From positions 22,897-86,896 of the forward strand of contig JAFQUA010000047.1 in the NCBI GenBank assembly GCA_017408725.1: 64,000 bases of DNA. The letters are read 5' to 3'. The notes beneath the pieces are model-generated. The model was not told the origin of the DNA and searched no databases. It was given only the letters and a program-made list of their open reading frames with translations. Below, one piece after another: positions 48,410-55,145 of the stretch (the stretch's first letter is position 1; each line of letters starts with the position of its first letter). The position numbers and the translations under genes were made by a program. The stretch comes from Oscillospiraceae bacterium (GTDB lineage: Bacteria > Bacillota_A > Clostridia > Oscillospirales > Oscillospiraceae).

Positions 48410-49027
48410 ATGAAAACTGTTCAAACCATATTGGGGCAGTTAACGGATCCCAAGAAAGTCATGGCAGAAATCCGTGAGACTCTCAGAACGATTGATCCGG
48501 AGTTCTTTGACACCGAAGTTAAGTACCTGGCAGCAGTTTCTAATTTGGAGAAAGAGCTGGGAAACAGCATTACGCCGTCTGTTGGCGAATTCCTGGCAGC
48601 GAAGGAAGAGGAATTTGTTTCCGAGATCATCTACATTGGCTGGCAGGGATTCCAGCTTAACATGGATATCTTCCATGCACCCATCAACGCAATAATGCTG
48701 CGAGGTGATTATGAGGAGTTGCACCGAGAAAGGCGTCTTGGAACGCTGCCAATGGCAGAGAAAGCCCGAGACACAATTAATGCTTTCTATGAGATGATGC
48801 GGGAGAACTATAGAGACAAGCTGGATTTGACAGAGGATATAAGCGGCTTCTACAGTTATCTTCAGACCTCCGGGTACAAAATCGCGCATTACTTTGGTTT
48901 TCGGCTTGCGGATCAGTTCCTTCCCTATGTTATTCCGGGCTACGTCGACGACAGTGTAAATACCGGGTACTACAAAAGGACACTGCAGGAGTATCTTGAT
49001 ATTGCTATAGACCGCTTAGAGAAATAG
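48410..49027 (+). CDS. Hypothetical protein, helical
   Basis: 205 residues, mostly helical, without membrane segments, signal peptide or Cys clusters. Notable segments are EEEFVSEIIYIGWQGFQLNMDIFHAP (near 66) and SGYKIAHYFGFRLADQFLPYVIPGY (near 152). I do not recognise the family. AAGGA precedes the ATG. It sits in the accessory region between two XRE genes and is convergent with the second. Confidence 0.65.
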   Translation: MKTVQTILGQLTDPKKVMAEIRETLRTIDPEFFDTEVKYLAAVSNLEKELGNSITPSVGEFLAAKEEEFVSEIIYIGWQGFQLNMDIFHAPINAIMLRGDYEELHRERRLGTLPMAEKARDTINAFYEMMRENYRDKLDLTEDISGFYSYLQTSGYKIAHYFGFRLADQFLPYVIPGYVDDSVNTGYYKRTLQEYLDIAIDRLEK

Positions 49028-49048
49028 AACCAGTCAAACAGATACGTC

Positions 49049-49366
49049 TTATTTATCAGCCAGTCGTTCTGCCATATTGAGCAATGCAGCAAGATCCTCC
49101 GAAGAAAGCTGCTTTGCAAGATCTCTTAGCTTGCAGATAGATTGGGGATCTTCTATGCCTGCGTCAAAAAATTCAACTGGTGTTACGCCAAGATATTCGC
49201 AGATGTATAAGAATTCAGAAAAAGAAGGGAGTGATTTACCGGAAGAAATACTTTGAATATAACTCTTGCTATGTCCCAAATCCGTACTCATTCTATACTC
49301 AGAAACACCTTTCTTGATACGAAGTTGGGATATACGACTTCTAACAAATGCTTCATCCATAGCCAT
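49049..49366 (-). CDS. XRE-family transcriptional regulator
   Basis: 105 residues. The helix-turn-helix is RSRISQLRIKKGVSEYRMSTDLGHSKSYIQSISSGKSLPS (near 9-48), followed by a PVEFF segment and a helical tail typical of element-borne repressors. ATG 49366 is preferred (ATG 49360 also possible). Upstream are four ATCGGTA/TACCGAT-type half sites (49398-49457) that could bind it; they also overlap the promoter of the 76-nt RNA on the other strand. Confidence 0.8.
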   Translation of the reverse strand: MAMDEAFVRSRISQLRIKKGVSEYRMSTDLGHSKSYIQSISSGKSLPSFSEFLYICEYLGVTPVEFFDAGIEDPQSICKLRDLAKQLSSEDLAALLNMAERLADK

Positions 49367-49397
49367 ACCACCTTTCCTTTTTATTGTACACAAATTT

Positions 49398-49461
49398 AAT
49401 CGGTAATATTAACGAATAAACTACCGATTTTGCTTGATTATTACCGATATAGGCGGTATAA
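49398..49461 (+). promoter_or_regulatory. Divergent promoter region with repeated TACCGAT half sites
   Basis: AATCGGTA (49398-49405) and TACCGATT (49422-49429) form a perfect inverted pair; TACCGAT (49442-49448) and CGGTA (49453-49457) form a second. The + strand promoter TTGATT (49434-49439), 16-base spacer, TATAAT (49456-49461) contains the second pair between its hexamers. Confidence 0.65.
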
Positions 49462-49467
49462 TAAAAG

Positions 49468-49543
49468 GAAGACAGAGAAACCAAACGGCAGTCAGATACA
49501 AAAAAGCATCTCTTCCCGTTTATTGGGAAGAGATGCTTTTTTT
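49468..49543 (+). ncRNA. Candidate 76-nt small RNA
   Basis: The promoter at 49434-49461 would start transcription near 49468. A strong terminator stem (49500-49517 with 49525-49542, loop GTTTATT) ends it near 49543. There is no start codon with a reading frame of useful length in between. The single-stranded 5' part is about 32 nt and A-rich. It is divergent from the XRE gene, shares its operator region, and ends exactly where the left inverted repeat begins. Confidence 0.5.
49500..49543. terminator. Bidirectional terminator at the edge of the left inverted repeat
   Basis: AAAAAAGCATCTCTTCCC (49500-49517) pairs with GGGAAGAGATGCTTTTTT (49525-49542). It would also stop transcripts leaving the invertible segment leftward. 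Confidence 0.92.
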
Positions 49544-49564
49544 GCGTAGAACTACTCCTTCTAA
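49542..49564 (+). repeat. Left inverted repeat (IRL) of the candidate invertible segment
   Basis: 23 bases, beginning TTGCGTAGAA and ending CTTCTAA. It is the exact reverse complement of 50988-51010. Flanking bases differ on both sides, so the match ends sharply. It contains GTAG-AA-CTAC. Confidence 0.85.
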
Positions 49565-49594
49565 GATGTTGGTAGCTCCCACTTACACACCGCT

Positions 49595-49624
49595 ATCATA
49601 CCACTTTTCATGCCGGGATGTCAA
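49595..49624 (-). promoter_or_regulatory. Outward-facing promoter inside the invertible segment
   Basis: On the minus strand TTGACA (49619-49624), 18-base spacer, TATGAT (49595-49600) with TGG just upstream of the -10 (extended -10). It reads leftward through IRL into the terminator at 49500-49543. After inversion it would read rightward through IRR toward 51187. Confidence 0.75.
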
Positions 49625-49786
49625 TGAAAAACAAAGTCATATCAAGGGTTTTGTGAAAAATTAATAATCATGGGTGTTTATCGAATGGAATAATTTAACA
49701 TCCGGATATGAATTTTGTAAATCTCCAGCCTGTTTGTGGTCTTAAGCAGGGTCAGTTACCCTAATTGAAGAAAGGAGTATATTTCG

Positions 49787-50905
49787 ATGCCAAAACGAGG
49801 AGAACACATTCATAAGAGAAAGGATGGCAGATGGGAGGCCCGGTATAAGAAAGGAACTGATGTTAATGGTAAAACTATCTATGGATCCCTCTATGCAAAC
49901 ACCTACCGTGAGGTAAAAGAAAAGCTGCAGGTTAAGTTGCAAGATATTGCTTCCGGTTTTGTTCCCATCAAGAAACACTACACTTTCAGCGACGCTGCAT
50001 GTTTATGGTTAAAGGATTCGCAGCTGAGTTTAAAAGGTGCTTCTGTATATCGCTATGAGAATTTGCTCAACACACATATCCTTCCTGATTTCGGCAATCG
50101 ATGTATAGGTCAGATCACCGGAACCGATATCAATTCCTTTCTGGCAACGAAGCTCGTATCCGGCCGGGTAGACAGAACGGGAGGATTATCCCCGTCCTAT
50201 GTGCGCAGCATCATGCTCGTTATAAAAGCGGTATTGTCTTATGCGTCTGAGAATCAGATGTGCCTTCCGCTGCAAAGTAAGATCAGCAAACCGCAGACGA
50301 TTGCAAAGGAGCTGCCTGTTTTGACGCAAAATGCGCAGGAATCGCTTGTAAATACATGCTTGACGCAGATTGATGAGACGAAAGTATGCATTCTTTTATC
50401 TCTTTATGCCGGTCTGCGTATAGGAGAAGTTTGTGCTTTGGAGTGGGAGGATATTGATTTGGATAATCGTCTGATCCATGTGCGTAAAACGGTATCCAGA
50501 GTTTCCGGGACGACGAAAAATTCGACAGGATCCACATTGGTTATTACACAACCTAAAACGATTGCGTCGTTCAGAGATATTCCTATATGCACCTGGCTTA
50601 TCCCGGTGCTTAAACAGTTGCACGACACCCGTCGTTCTTCCTTTGTTGCGTCCTCACATGCCGAGTTTGTAAGTCCCCGGACATTTGATTACCGGTATCA
50701 TAAACTGTTAAAAACTGCAGGGATTCAGTCAATAAACTACCATGCATTAAGGCACACCTTTGCAACACGATGCATTGAAGTTGGTGTAGATGTCAAAACA
50801 CTAAGCGAACTCCTGGGTCATACAGATGCATCTATCACATTAAATACCTATGTCCATTCGTCAATGGAAAGAAAAAGAACCCAGCTTGAACTGCTCCATC
50901 AGTAG
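49787..50905 (+). CDS. Tyrosine recombinase/integrase
   Basis: 372 residues. An N-terminal AP2-like/arm-binding region (HKRKDGRWEARYKKGTDVNGK, near 9) and SAM-like core-binding domain precede the catalytic domain with Arg in YAGLRIGEV (near 208), HALRHTFATR (near 322), LGHTDAS (near 344) and the nucleophile Tyr in LNTYVHSS (near 353). All catalytic residues are present. It lies between the perfect inverted repeats IRL and IRR, which suggests that it inverts the segment it sits in. AAAGGAG precedes the ATG. An alternative is integrase of a decayed element. Confidence 0.9.
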   Translation: MPKRGEHIHKRKDGRWEARYKKGTDVNGKTIYGSLYANTYREVKEKLQVKLQDIASGFVPIKKHYTFSDAACLWLKDSQLSLKGASVYRYENLLNTHILPDFGNRCIGQITGTDINSFLATKLVSGRVDRTGGLSPSYVRSIMLVIKAVLSYASENQMCLPLQSKISKPQTIAKELPVLTQNAQESLVNTCLTQIDETKVCILLSLYAGLRIGEVCALEWEDIDLDNRLIHVRKTVSRVSGTTKNSTGSTLVITQPKTIASFRDIPICTWLIPVLKQLHDTRRSSFVASSHAEFVSPRTFDYRYHKLLKTAGIQSINYHALRHTFATRCIEVGVDVKTLSELLGHTDASITLNTYVHSSMERKRTQLELLHQ

Positions 50906-50940
50906 CATAGTAAATGATTGTGGTCAAAAATATTGTCAAA

Positions 50941-50983
50941 AAATCGCCAAAGCCTATTGTTTTGCAATAGGTTTTGGCGATTT
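50941..50983 (+). terminator. Terminator of the recombinase gene
   Basis: AAATCGCCAAAGCCTATTG (50941-50959) pairs with CAATAGGTTTTGGCGATTT (50965-50983). It lies just inside IRR. Confidence 0.85.
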
Positions 50984-50987
50984 TGGT

Positions 50988-51010
50988 TTAGAAGGAGTAG
51001 TTCTACGCAA
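50988..51010 (-). repeat. Right inverted repeat (IRR)
   Basis: 23 bases, exact reverse complement of 49542-49564. On the + strand GGAGTAG (50994-51000), TTCTACG and CAACTCC (51008-51014) form imperfect arms around a 7-base centre, the shape of a tyrosine-recombinase core site. Confidence 0.85.
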
Positions 51011-51186
51011 CTCCCTGAATTTGACCTTCCTACTTTATTATTTCCATATCCGTACCATTCTTATTCCCAACGAAAAAGCTGTGCAGGTGTTTGCCAAAAC
51101 GGCATGTAATTGTCGGTTGAATACGGTAACAATAATGCTTTTATACAGTTACGGAATGAACATATTGAATTTAAAGAGATGAAACT
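51011..51186 (+). other. Leader between IRR and the surface operon
   Basis: No gene. A weak promoter candidate is TTGAAT (near 51118) with TTATAC 18 bases later, about 50 bases before the first gene. It would give basal expression independent of the switch. Confidence 0.4.
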
Positions 51187-51375
51187 ATGAACCCTGAAAA
51201 CAATACAAACGCTGATTTCTGTGTATGCTGCGGCGAACCTGTTCCGGAAGGCAGAATGGTCTGCCGTTCCTGTGAAGCAGGAAACACCAATAGTGCCCTG
51301 CAGAAGTCTACAAAACCCGCATGGGGCTTTGAGAATCTATTTAAACGCATAAAGGAATTTTGGAATGAACCCTGA
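51187..51375 (+). CDS. Small zinc-ribbon protein
   Basis: 62 residues. CVCCGEPVPEGRMVCRSC (near 12-29) gives two CxxC pairs for one zinc. The rest is polar, ending in an amphipathic helix (FENLFKRIKEFWNEP). Its ribosome site is weak. Such ribbons are common in phage and element genes. It is the first gene of the surface operon and overlaps the next by 11 bases. Role unknown. Confidence 0.65.
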   Translation: MNPENNTNADFCVCCGEPVPEGRMVCRSCEAGNTNSALQKSTKPAWGFENLFKRIKEFWNEP

Positions 51376-51589
51376 ACTTGATGCTTTCACTAATGTACTT
51401 CTGGCTATCGTAATCGCGTTCTTCGCAGTTTTGATTCTGGTCGGCCTGTCAATTAAGATAAATGATTTCCGCCATGAGCTTCATTATCTCAACTGCGAAA
51501 TTGGCCGGACTGAGGGCGCAGAACGCGAACATTGGAAGTGTGAGAAGCGACGCCTTTGGTTATCTCTTCTGCCGTTTTACCGCAGATAA
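51365..51589 (+). CDS. Small membrane protein, unknown function
   Basis: 74 residues: one strong membrane helix (FTNVLLAIVIAFFAVLILVG, near 8-27), then a charged cytosolic helix (EGAEREHWKCEKRRLW). It starts within the end of the upstream ribbon gene and ends 11 bases before the signal peptidase gene. The position suggests an accessory role in export or assembly; nothing in the sequence proves it. Confidence 0.6.
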   Translation: MNPELDAFTNVLLAIVIAFFAVLILVGLSIKINDFRHELHYLNCEIGRTEGAEREHWKCEKRRLWLSLLPFYRR

Positions 51590-51600
51590 AGGAGTTTCAC

Positions 51601-52152
51601 ATGAAAAGCAGATCAAAAAAGATATTGAACTCTTTAACAACGATCATTGTCGTAATGGTCGTAATACTCGCCATCATGCTCGTTGGTGTCAGGCTGTTCG
51701 GCCTGCAAGTTTACTCCGTACTCTCCGGGTCTATGGAACCTGAGTATCCAGTCGGTTCCTTGATCTATGTCAAGAAAGTTGATTACAAGGAACTCAAGGT
51801 TGGAGATCCCATTACTTTTCTCCTCGACAAGGACACCGTCGTAACACACCGTATTATCGAGGTTTTGGTTGACGAGGAAGATCCTAACACAATCAGATAC
51901 TTCACACAGGGCGATGCGAATGGGATCCCGGATGCAAAGTCCGTACATTATAAAAATATCATCGGCACTCCGGTATTCACGATTCCCTATATGGGTTATG
52001 TATCGAATTACATTCAAAACCCACCGGGTATGTATATTGCCATTTCTGCAGGTGCAATTTTGCTAATGCTTGTATTCCTTCCGGATCTGTTTTCGGACGA
52101 CAAGAAAAACCAACCTGCATATGAGAAGGATGAACCTTCTCACCATTCCTAA
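51601..52152 (+). CDS. sipW: SipW-type signal peptidase I
   Basis: 183 residues. N-terminal membrane helix (13-35), catalytic Ser in SVLSGSMEPEYPVGS (near 39-53), and His in TVVTHRIIEV (near 79-88) in place of the usual Lys, the mark of ER-type/SipW peptidases. A second helix lies near 145-165. SipW cleaves the special signal peptides of TasA/camelysin-type fibre proteins; five such substrates follow in this operon. GGAG precedes the ATG. Confidence 0.92.
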   Translation: MKSRSKKILNSLTTIIVVMVVILAIMLVGVRLFGLQVYSVLSGSMEPEYPVGSLIYVKKVDYKELKVGDPITFLLDKDTVVTHRIIEVLVDEEDPNTIRYFTQGDANGIPDAKSVHYKNIIGTPVFTIPYMGYVSNYIQNPPGMYIAISAGAILLMLVFLPDLFSDDKKNQPAYEKDEPSHHS

Positions 52153-52197
52153 GGGCAATGCCGCAAGGCTCCCTATAAATTTTAAGGAGGTTTTCTT

Positions 52198-52854
52198 ATG
52201 AAAACGAAAAGCAAAGCTTTGCTCCTGGCACTCTGTGCGGTATTGCTTGTTGCCGCATCCGTGCTTGGAACACTGGCCTACCTGACATCTCAGGATCAGG
52301 TCACAAACACATTCGCCGTCGGCTCTGTAGCCATTACGTTGGATGAGAAAGATGTGGACAACGACAGCAACACTGAAGATAACGTTACTGTAGAAGGCGT
52401 TATTCGTGACAAAGCAAACGGCTATAAGCTGCTGCCTGGATACCAGTATGACAAGGATCCTATCATCCATGTTGATTCCAAGAGTGAGGATTGCTACCTG
52501 TTCGTTATCGTGAAGAACGAAATTGCTGCCATTGAATCCGACGCTGAAGGTGATAAGACCGTAGCTGTCCAGATGGCTGAAAAGGGCTGGAATAAGGTTG
52601 GCACGACCGAAAACGGTATCCTTTATGTTTATGGTGCTGTTACAGATCCCACTGCAGTTTCTGCCGACGCAGATATCACTGTATTTGAAACTTTCAAGAT
52701 CGATGGCGATGTTGACAACACTACACTTCTCGGTTATGAAGGCAAAACTATCGTTGTGACTGCCTATGCTGTTCAGAAAGATGGTTTTGAAGATAAGACT
52801 GCAACCTATATCTGGACCACCGCACTTAACGATCCTGCTCTGGCTCAGGGCTAA
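52198..52854 (+). CDS. TasA/camelysin-type protein with SipW-dependent signal peptide (1)
   Basis: 218 residues. The signal region LGTLAYLTSQDQVTNTFAVGSV (near 23-44) is the SipW-type consensus (GTLAYFTD..x..NtFtvG). The mature part is an acidic beta-sandwich like TasA/camelysin, with PGYQYDKDPIIHV (near 80), a variant of the fibre-linking motif seen in such proteins. It is likely secreted and polymerised on the cell surface. Strong GGAGG; first of five in the operon. Confidence 0.85.
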   Translation: MKTKSKALLLALCAVLLVAASVLGTLAYLTSQDQVTNTFAVGSVAITLDEKDVDNDSNTEDNVTVEGVIRDKANGYKLLPGYQYDKDPIIHVDSKSEDCYLFVIVKNEIAAIESDAEGDKTVAVQMAEKGWNKVGTTENGILYVYGAVTDPTAVSADADITVFETFKIDGDVDNTTLLGYEGKTIVVTAYAVQKDGFEDKTATYIWTTALNDPALAQG

Positions 52855-52941
52855 TACTCCATTTTGTTTTCATCAGATTGAGTTTAAACTCCGACAATCT
52901 GTTGAAATAACCATAAATCTCGAAGAAAGGAGGATACTCAA

Positions 52942-53541
52942 ATGAAAAGAGGAAAGTATGAGGCACCTCGTGCCCCCAAGCGTCATAGTTCGAAGAAGGG
53001 ACTGGCCATGTTGCTCTCCCTCGTGCTTGTGATCGGTTGCGTTGTTGGCGGCACGCTGGCTTGGCTAGTTGATAGTTCTGAGACGGTAACCAATACATTC
53101 TCCGTAGGGGATATTAACATTACCCTTTCAGAGACGACAGGAACTTCCTATAAAATTCTCCCTGGTGGTACTAGCGCAAAGGATCCTACGCTGAAGATAC
53201 AGCAAGGAAGTGAAAAATGTTGGGTCTATGTTTTGGTTGACAACACTGTAGTGCTGAACGGTGAGGTAGTAGCTACTCCGAACATCGACAAAAGTGACTG
53301 GAGTATTGTCGAGACAAACGGCACCAAAACACTATACCGTTACAAGGCTGTTGTCGACGCATCGTTTGTTGAGCAGCCGCTTCCAGTTTTCACAACTGTT
53401 GCCTATGCGGACACGATTACCAAAGATAACATCGATACTTTGAAAGATACGAAAATTGTAATCACGGGTTACGCACACCAGTCTGAGAACACAACGCAAG
53501 CCGTTGCCGATGAAGCAGCAAAGGCTTGGGCAGAATTCTGA
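52942..53541 (+). CDS. TasA/camelysin-type protein with SipW-dependent signal peptide (2)
   Basis: 199 residues. A basic N-terminus (KRGKYEAPRAPKRHSSKK) precedes the membrane segment and GGTLAWLVDSSETVTNTF (near 36-53). The mature domain has YKILPGGTSAKDPTLKI (near 70), parallel to the PGYQYDKDP stretch of the previous protein, so the two are paralogues. Predicted fibre subunit or cap. GGAGG precedes the ATG. Confidence 0.83.
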   Translation: MKRGKYEAPRAPKRHSSKKGLAMLLSLVLVIGCVVGGTLAWLVDSSETVTNTFSVGDINITLSETTGTSYKILPGGTSAKDPTLKIQQGSEKCWVYVLVDNTVVLNGEVVATPNIDKSDWSIVETNGTKTLYRYKAVVDASFVEQPLPVFTTVAYADTITKDNIDTLKDTKIVITGYAHQSENTTQAVADEAAKAWAEF

Positions 53542-53580
53542 TTTTCACCCAAACCAATTGAATGAAAGGATAATGCTATT

Positions 53581-54348
53581 ATGAAGAAGAAAATTCTTGC
53601 ACTGTGCCTGGTCGTTGCTCTGGCTGCTACCGCAGTCATCGGCGGCACTTTGGCATACTTCACCGACACCGACGCAGAAACCAATGTTTTCGTTGTCGGT
53701 AATATTGATATTGATTTGATCGAATCCCGGCTACACCGTGTAAATGCCGGTGTTGCCAATGGCCAAACCAGCGACTCTCCTCTGTGGAGCAATGTTGAAA
53801 TGAATGGCACAGCTGCTGGTTATAAGTACGATGAAAACGGTTTCTGGACCGGTGCATGCTATACCGATGATCAGATCAAGGCAGATGCAGAGACCTATCA
53901 GACTGACTATCTGGCAAATGCCAATATTGCTCCCGGTACCGGTTATCACAAGATGCCCTATGTCGTCAACTCCGGTAAGAATGATGCATACATTCGTATC
54001 CGTGTCATTATCAACAAGACTTTGGACACCCTGCTGGATGATTCCATGTATATCGGTTCTGCCATGGATTCCGAGTTTACCTTTGAAAAGGTAGAGAATG
54101 GCGACAACTACGAATACACCTTTACCCGCGTAAATCCCCTGGCTTCTGGCGAAATGACCTTCTGGAATGTCTGGGGCAGCATCACCATGGACAAGGATGT
54201 TACCAACGCAGACATTACTGCCGCTGTCAACGCAGGCCTAATTAACGGTGAAACAGGCGAGTTTAACATCGTTGTTGAAGCCGATGGCATTCAGGCTGAC
54301 AGCTTTGCTAATGCAGCTGCTGCATGGACTGCTTTTGACGCCCAGTAA
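53581..54348 (+). CDS. TasA/camelysin-type protein with SipW-dependent signal peptide (3)
   Basis: 255 residues. The signal region GGTLAYFTDTDAETNVFVVG (near 21-40) is the closest match to the TasA consensus. The mature domain contains NANIAPGTGYHKMPYVVNSGKNDAYIRIRVIIN (near 118-150), the TasA-type PGxxxxKxxxVxNxGxxxAYIRV motif. A pair of hairpins after the stop (54363-54446) could stabilise the upstream mRNA, as expected if this is a major subunit. Confidence 0.87.
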   Translation: MKKKILALCLVVALAATAVIGGTLAYFTDTDAETNVFVVGNIDIDLIESRLHRVNAGVANGQTSDSPLWSNVEMNGTAAGYKYDENGFWTGACYTDDQIKADAETYQTDYLANANIAPGTGYHKMPYVVNSGKNDAYIRIRVIINKTLDTLLDDSMYIGSAMDSEFTFEKVENGDNYEYTFTRVNPLASGEMTFWNVWGSITMDKDVTNADITAAVNAGLINGETGEFNIVVEADGIQADSFANAAAAWTAFDAQ

Positions 54349-54362
54349 TCTACCTCTTTTCG

Positions 54363-54446
54363 GCCTGCTCCCCTTTTTTGTTCGGTCTTGTGGGGGGCAG
54401 GCTATATGAGAGTACCCGAAGGTGTCCCCTTCGGATATTCTCATAT
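54363..54446 (+). other. Tandem RNA hairpins inside the operon
   Basis: Hairpin 1: GCCTGC(T)CCCC (54363-54373) with GGGG..GCAGGC (to 54402). Hairpin 2: ATATGAGA (54404-54411) and CCGAAGG with CCTTCGG and TCTCATAT (54439-54446). No T-run follows, so they look like processing, stability or attenuation elements and not full terminators. Confidence 0.55.
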
Positions 54447-54540
54447 GGCTCAATCCGATTCAAAGGCCATAAAAGCTATTAAAGCAAGACAACGCGCGGA
54501 AGAGCAATACTTTGCTCCCCTGCTTGAAAAGTATGTGTAG
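54445..54540 (+). CDS. Possible 31-residue ORF
   Basis: MAQSDSKAIKAIKARQRAEE plus 11 residues, helical and charged. The ATG lies inside the second hairpin and no clear ribosome site precedes it. It could be a remnant of an element gene. Listed because it fills the gap between two operon genes in frame-compatible spacing; support is weak. Confidence 0.2.
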   Translation: MAQSDSKAIKAIKARQRAEEQYFAPLLEKYV

Positions 54541-54567
54541 TGAATTATTTTCGTAGAGGTGGATCGT

Positions 54568-55131
54568 ATGAAGAAAAAACTATGTGTGATATCCCTATTG
54601 GTTATCTGCCTGGCCATAGCTGCCTATGGCACTTCTGCGTATTTTACGCATGAAGAAACCGCAACCAATGTGATCACATCCGGCAGTATTAAAGTAGAAC
54701 TGCAAGAATGGTCTGATACCGGCAACGGACTGGTGCCATTTGAAGATATTGACGGTGTGCTGCCGGGGATGGAAATCTCAAAAATCGTCCAAGTAAAGAA
54801 CAATGGCGGACAGTCTGCATGGGTTCGCGTATCTGCTGACAAGGGTATTCAACTGGCCGAAGGCGTCACTGGTGATGTGGATCTTTCCTTAATTTCCTAC
54901 GATCTAAACACCGAGTTTTGGACTGAAAAGGATGGTTTTTACTATTATAACACCATTCTTCAGCCAAATGAAGTAACTGAGCCATTGTTTACGAAAGTTA
55001 TTTTTTCCGCAACGATGAGCAACATGTATCAAAACAGCAAGGCGGTTATTGATGTAACTGTACAGGCCGCACAGGTGGCCAATAATGGCACCAGCGCACT
55101 AGATGCTGCCGGCTGGCCTAACGCAGAGTAA
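54568..55131 (+). CDS. TasA/camelysin-type protein with SipW-dependent signal peptide (4)
   Basis: 187 residues. Signal region YGTSAYFTHEETATNVITSG (near 20-39); mature part with LPGMEISKIVQVKNNGGQSAWVRVS (near 64-88), the same PGxxxxKxVxVKNxGxxxAWVRV motif as protein 3. GAGGTGG precedes the ATG at 54568. It ends 14 bases before the sialidase gene, so it may be the partner that links the sialidase to the fibre (inference from position). Confidence 0.85.
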   Translation: MKKKLCVISLLVICLAIAAYGTSAYFTHEETATNVITSGSIKVELQEWSDTGNGLVPFEDIDGVLPGMEISKIVQVKNNGGQSAWVRVSADKGIQLAEGVTGDVDLSLISYDLNTEFWTEKDGFYYYNTILQPNEVTEPLFTKVIFSATMSNMYQNSKAVIDVTVQAAQVANNGTSALDAAGWPNAE

Positions 55132-55145
55132 GGAGGTGTAAGATC

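Noticed and set aside
49544..51008. Reading the 23-bp repeats as attL/attR of an integrated element
   Set aside because: Integration leaves direct repeats; these are inverted with respect to each other. Kept only as an alternative if a direct-repeat partner exists outside the window.
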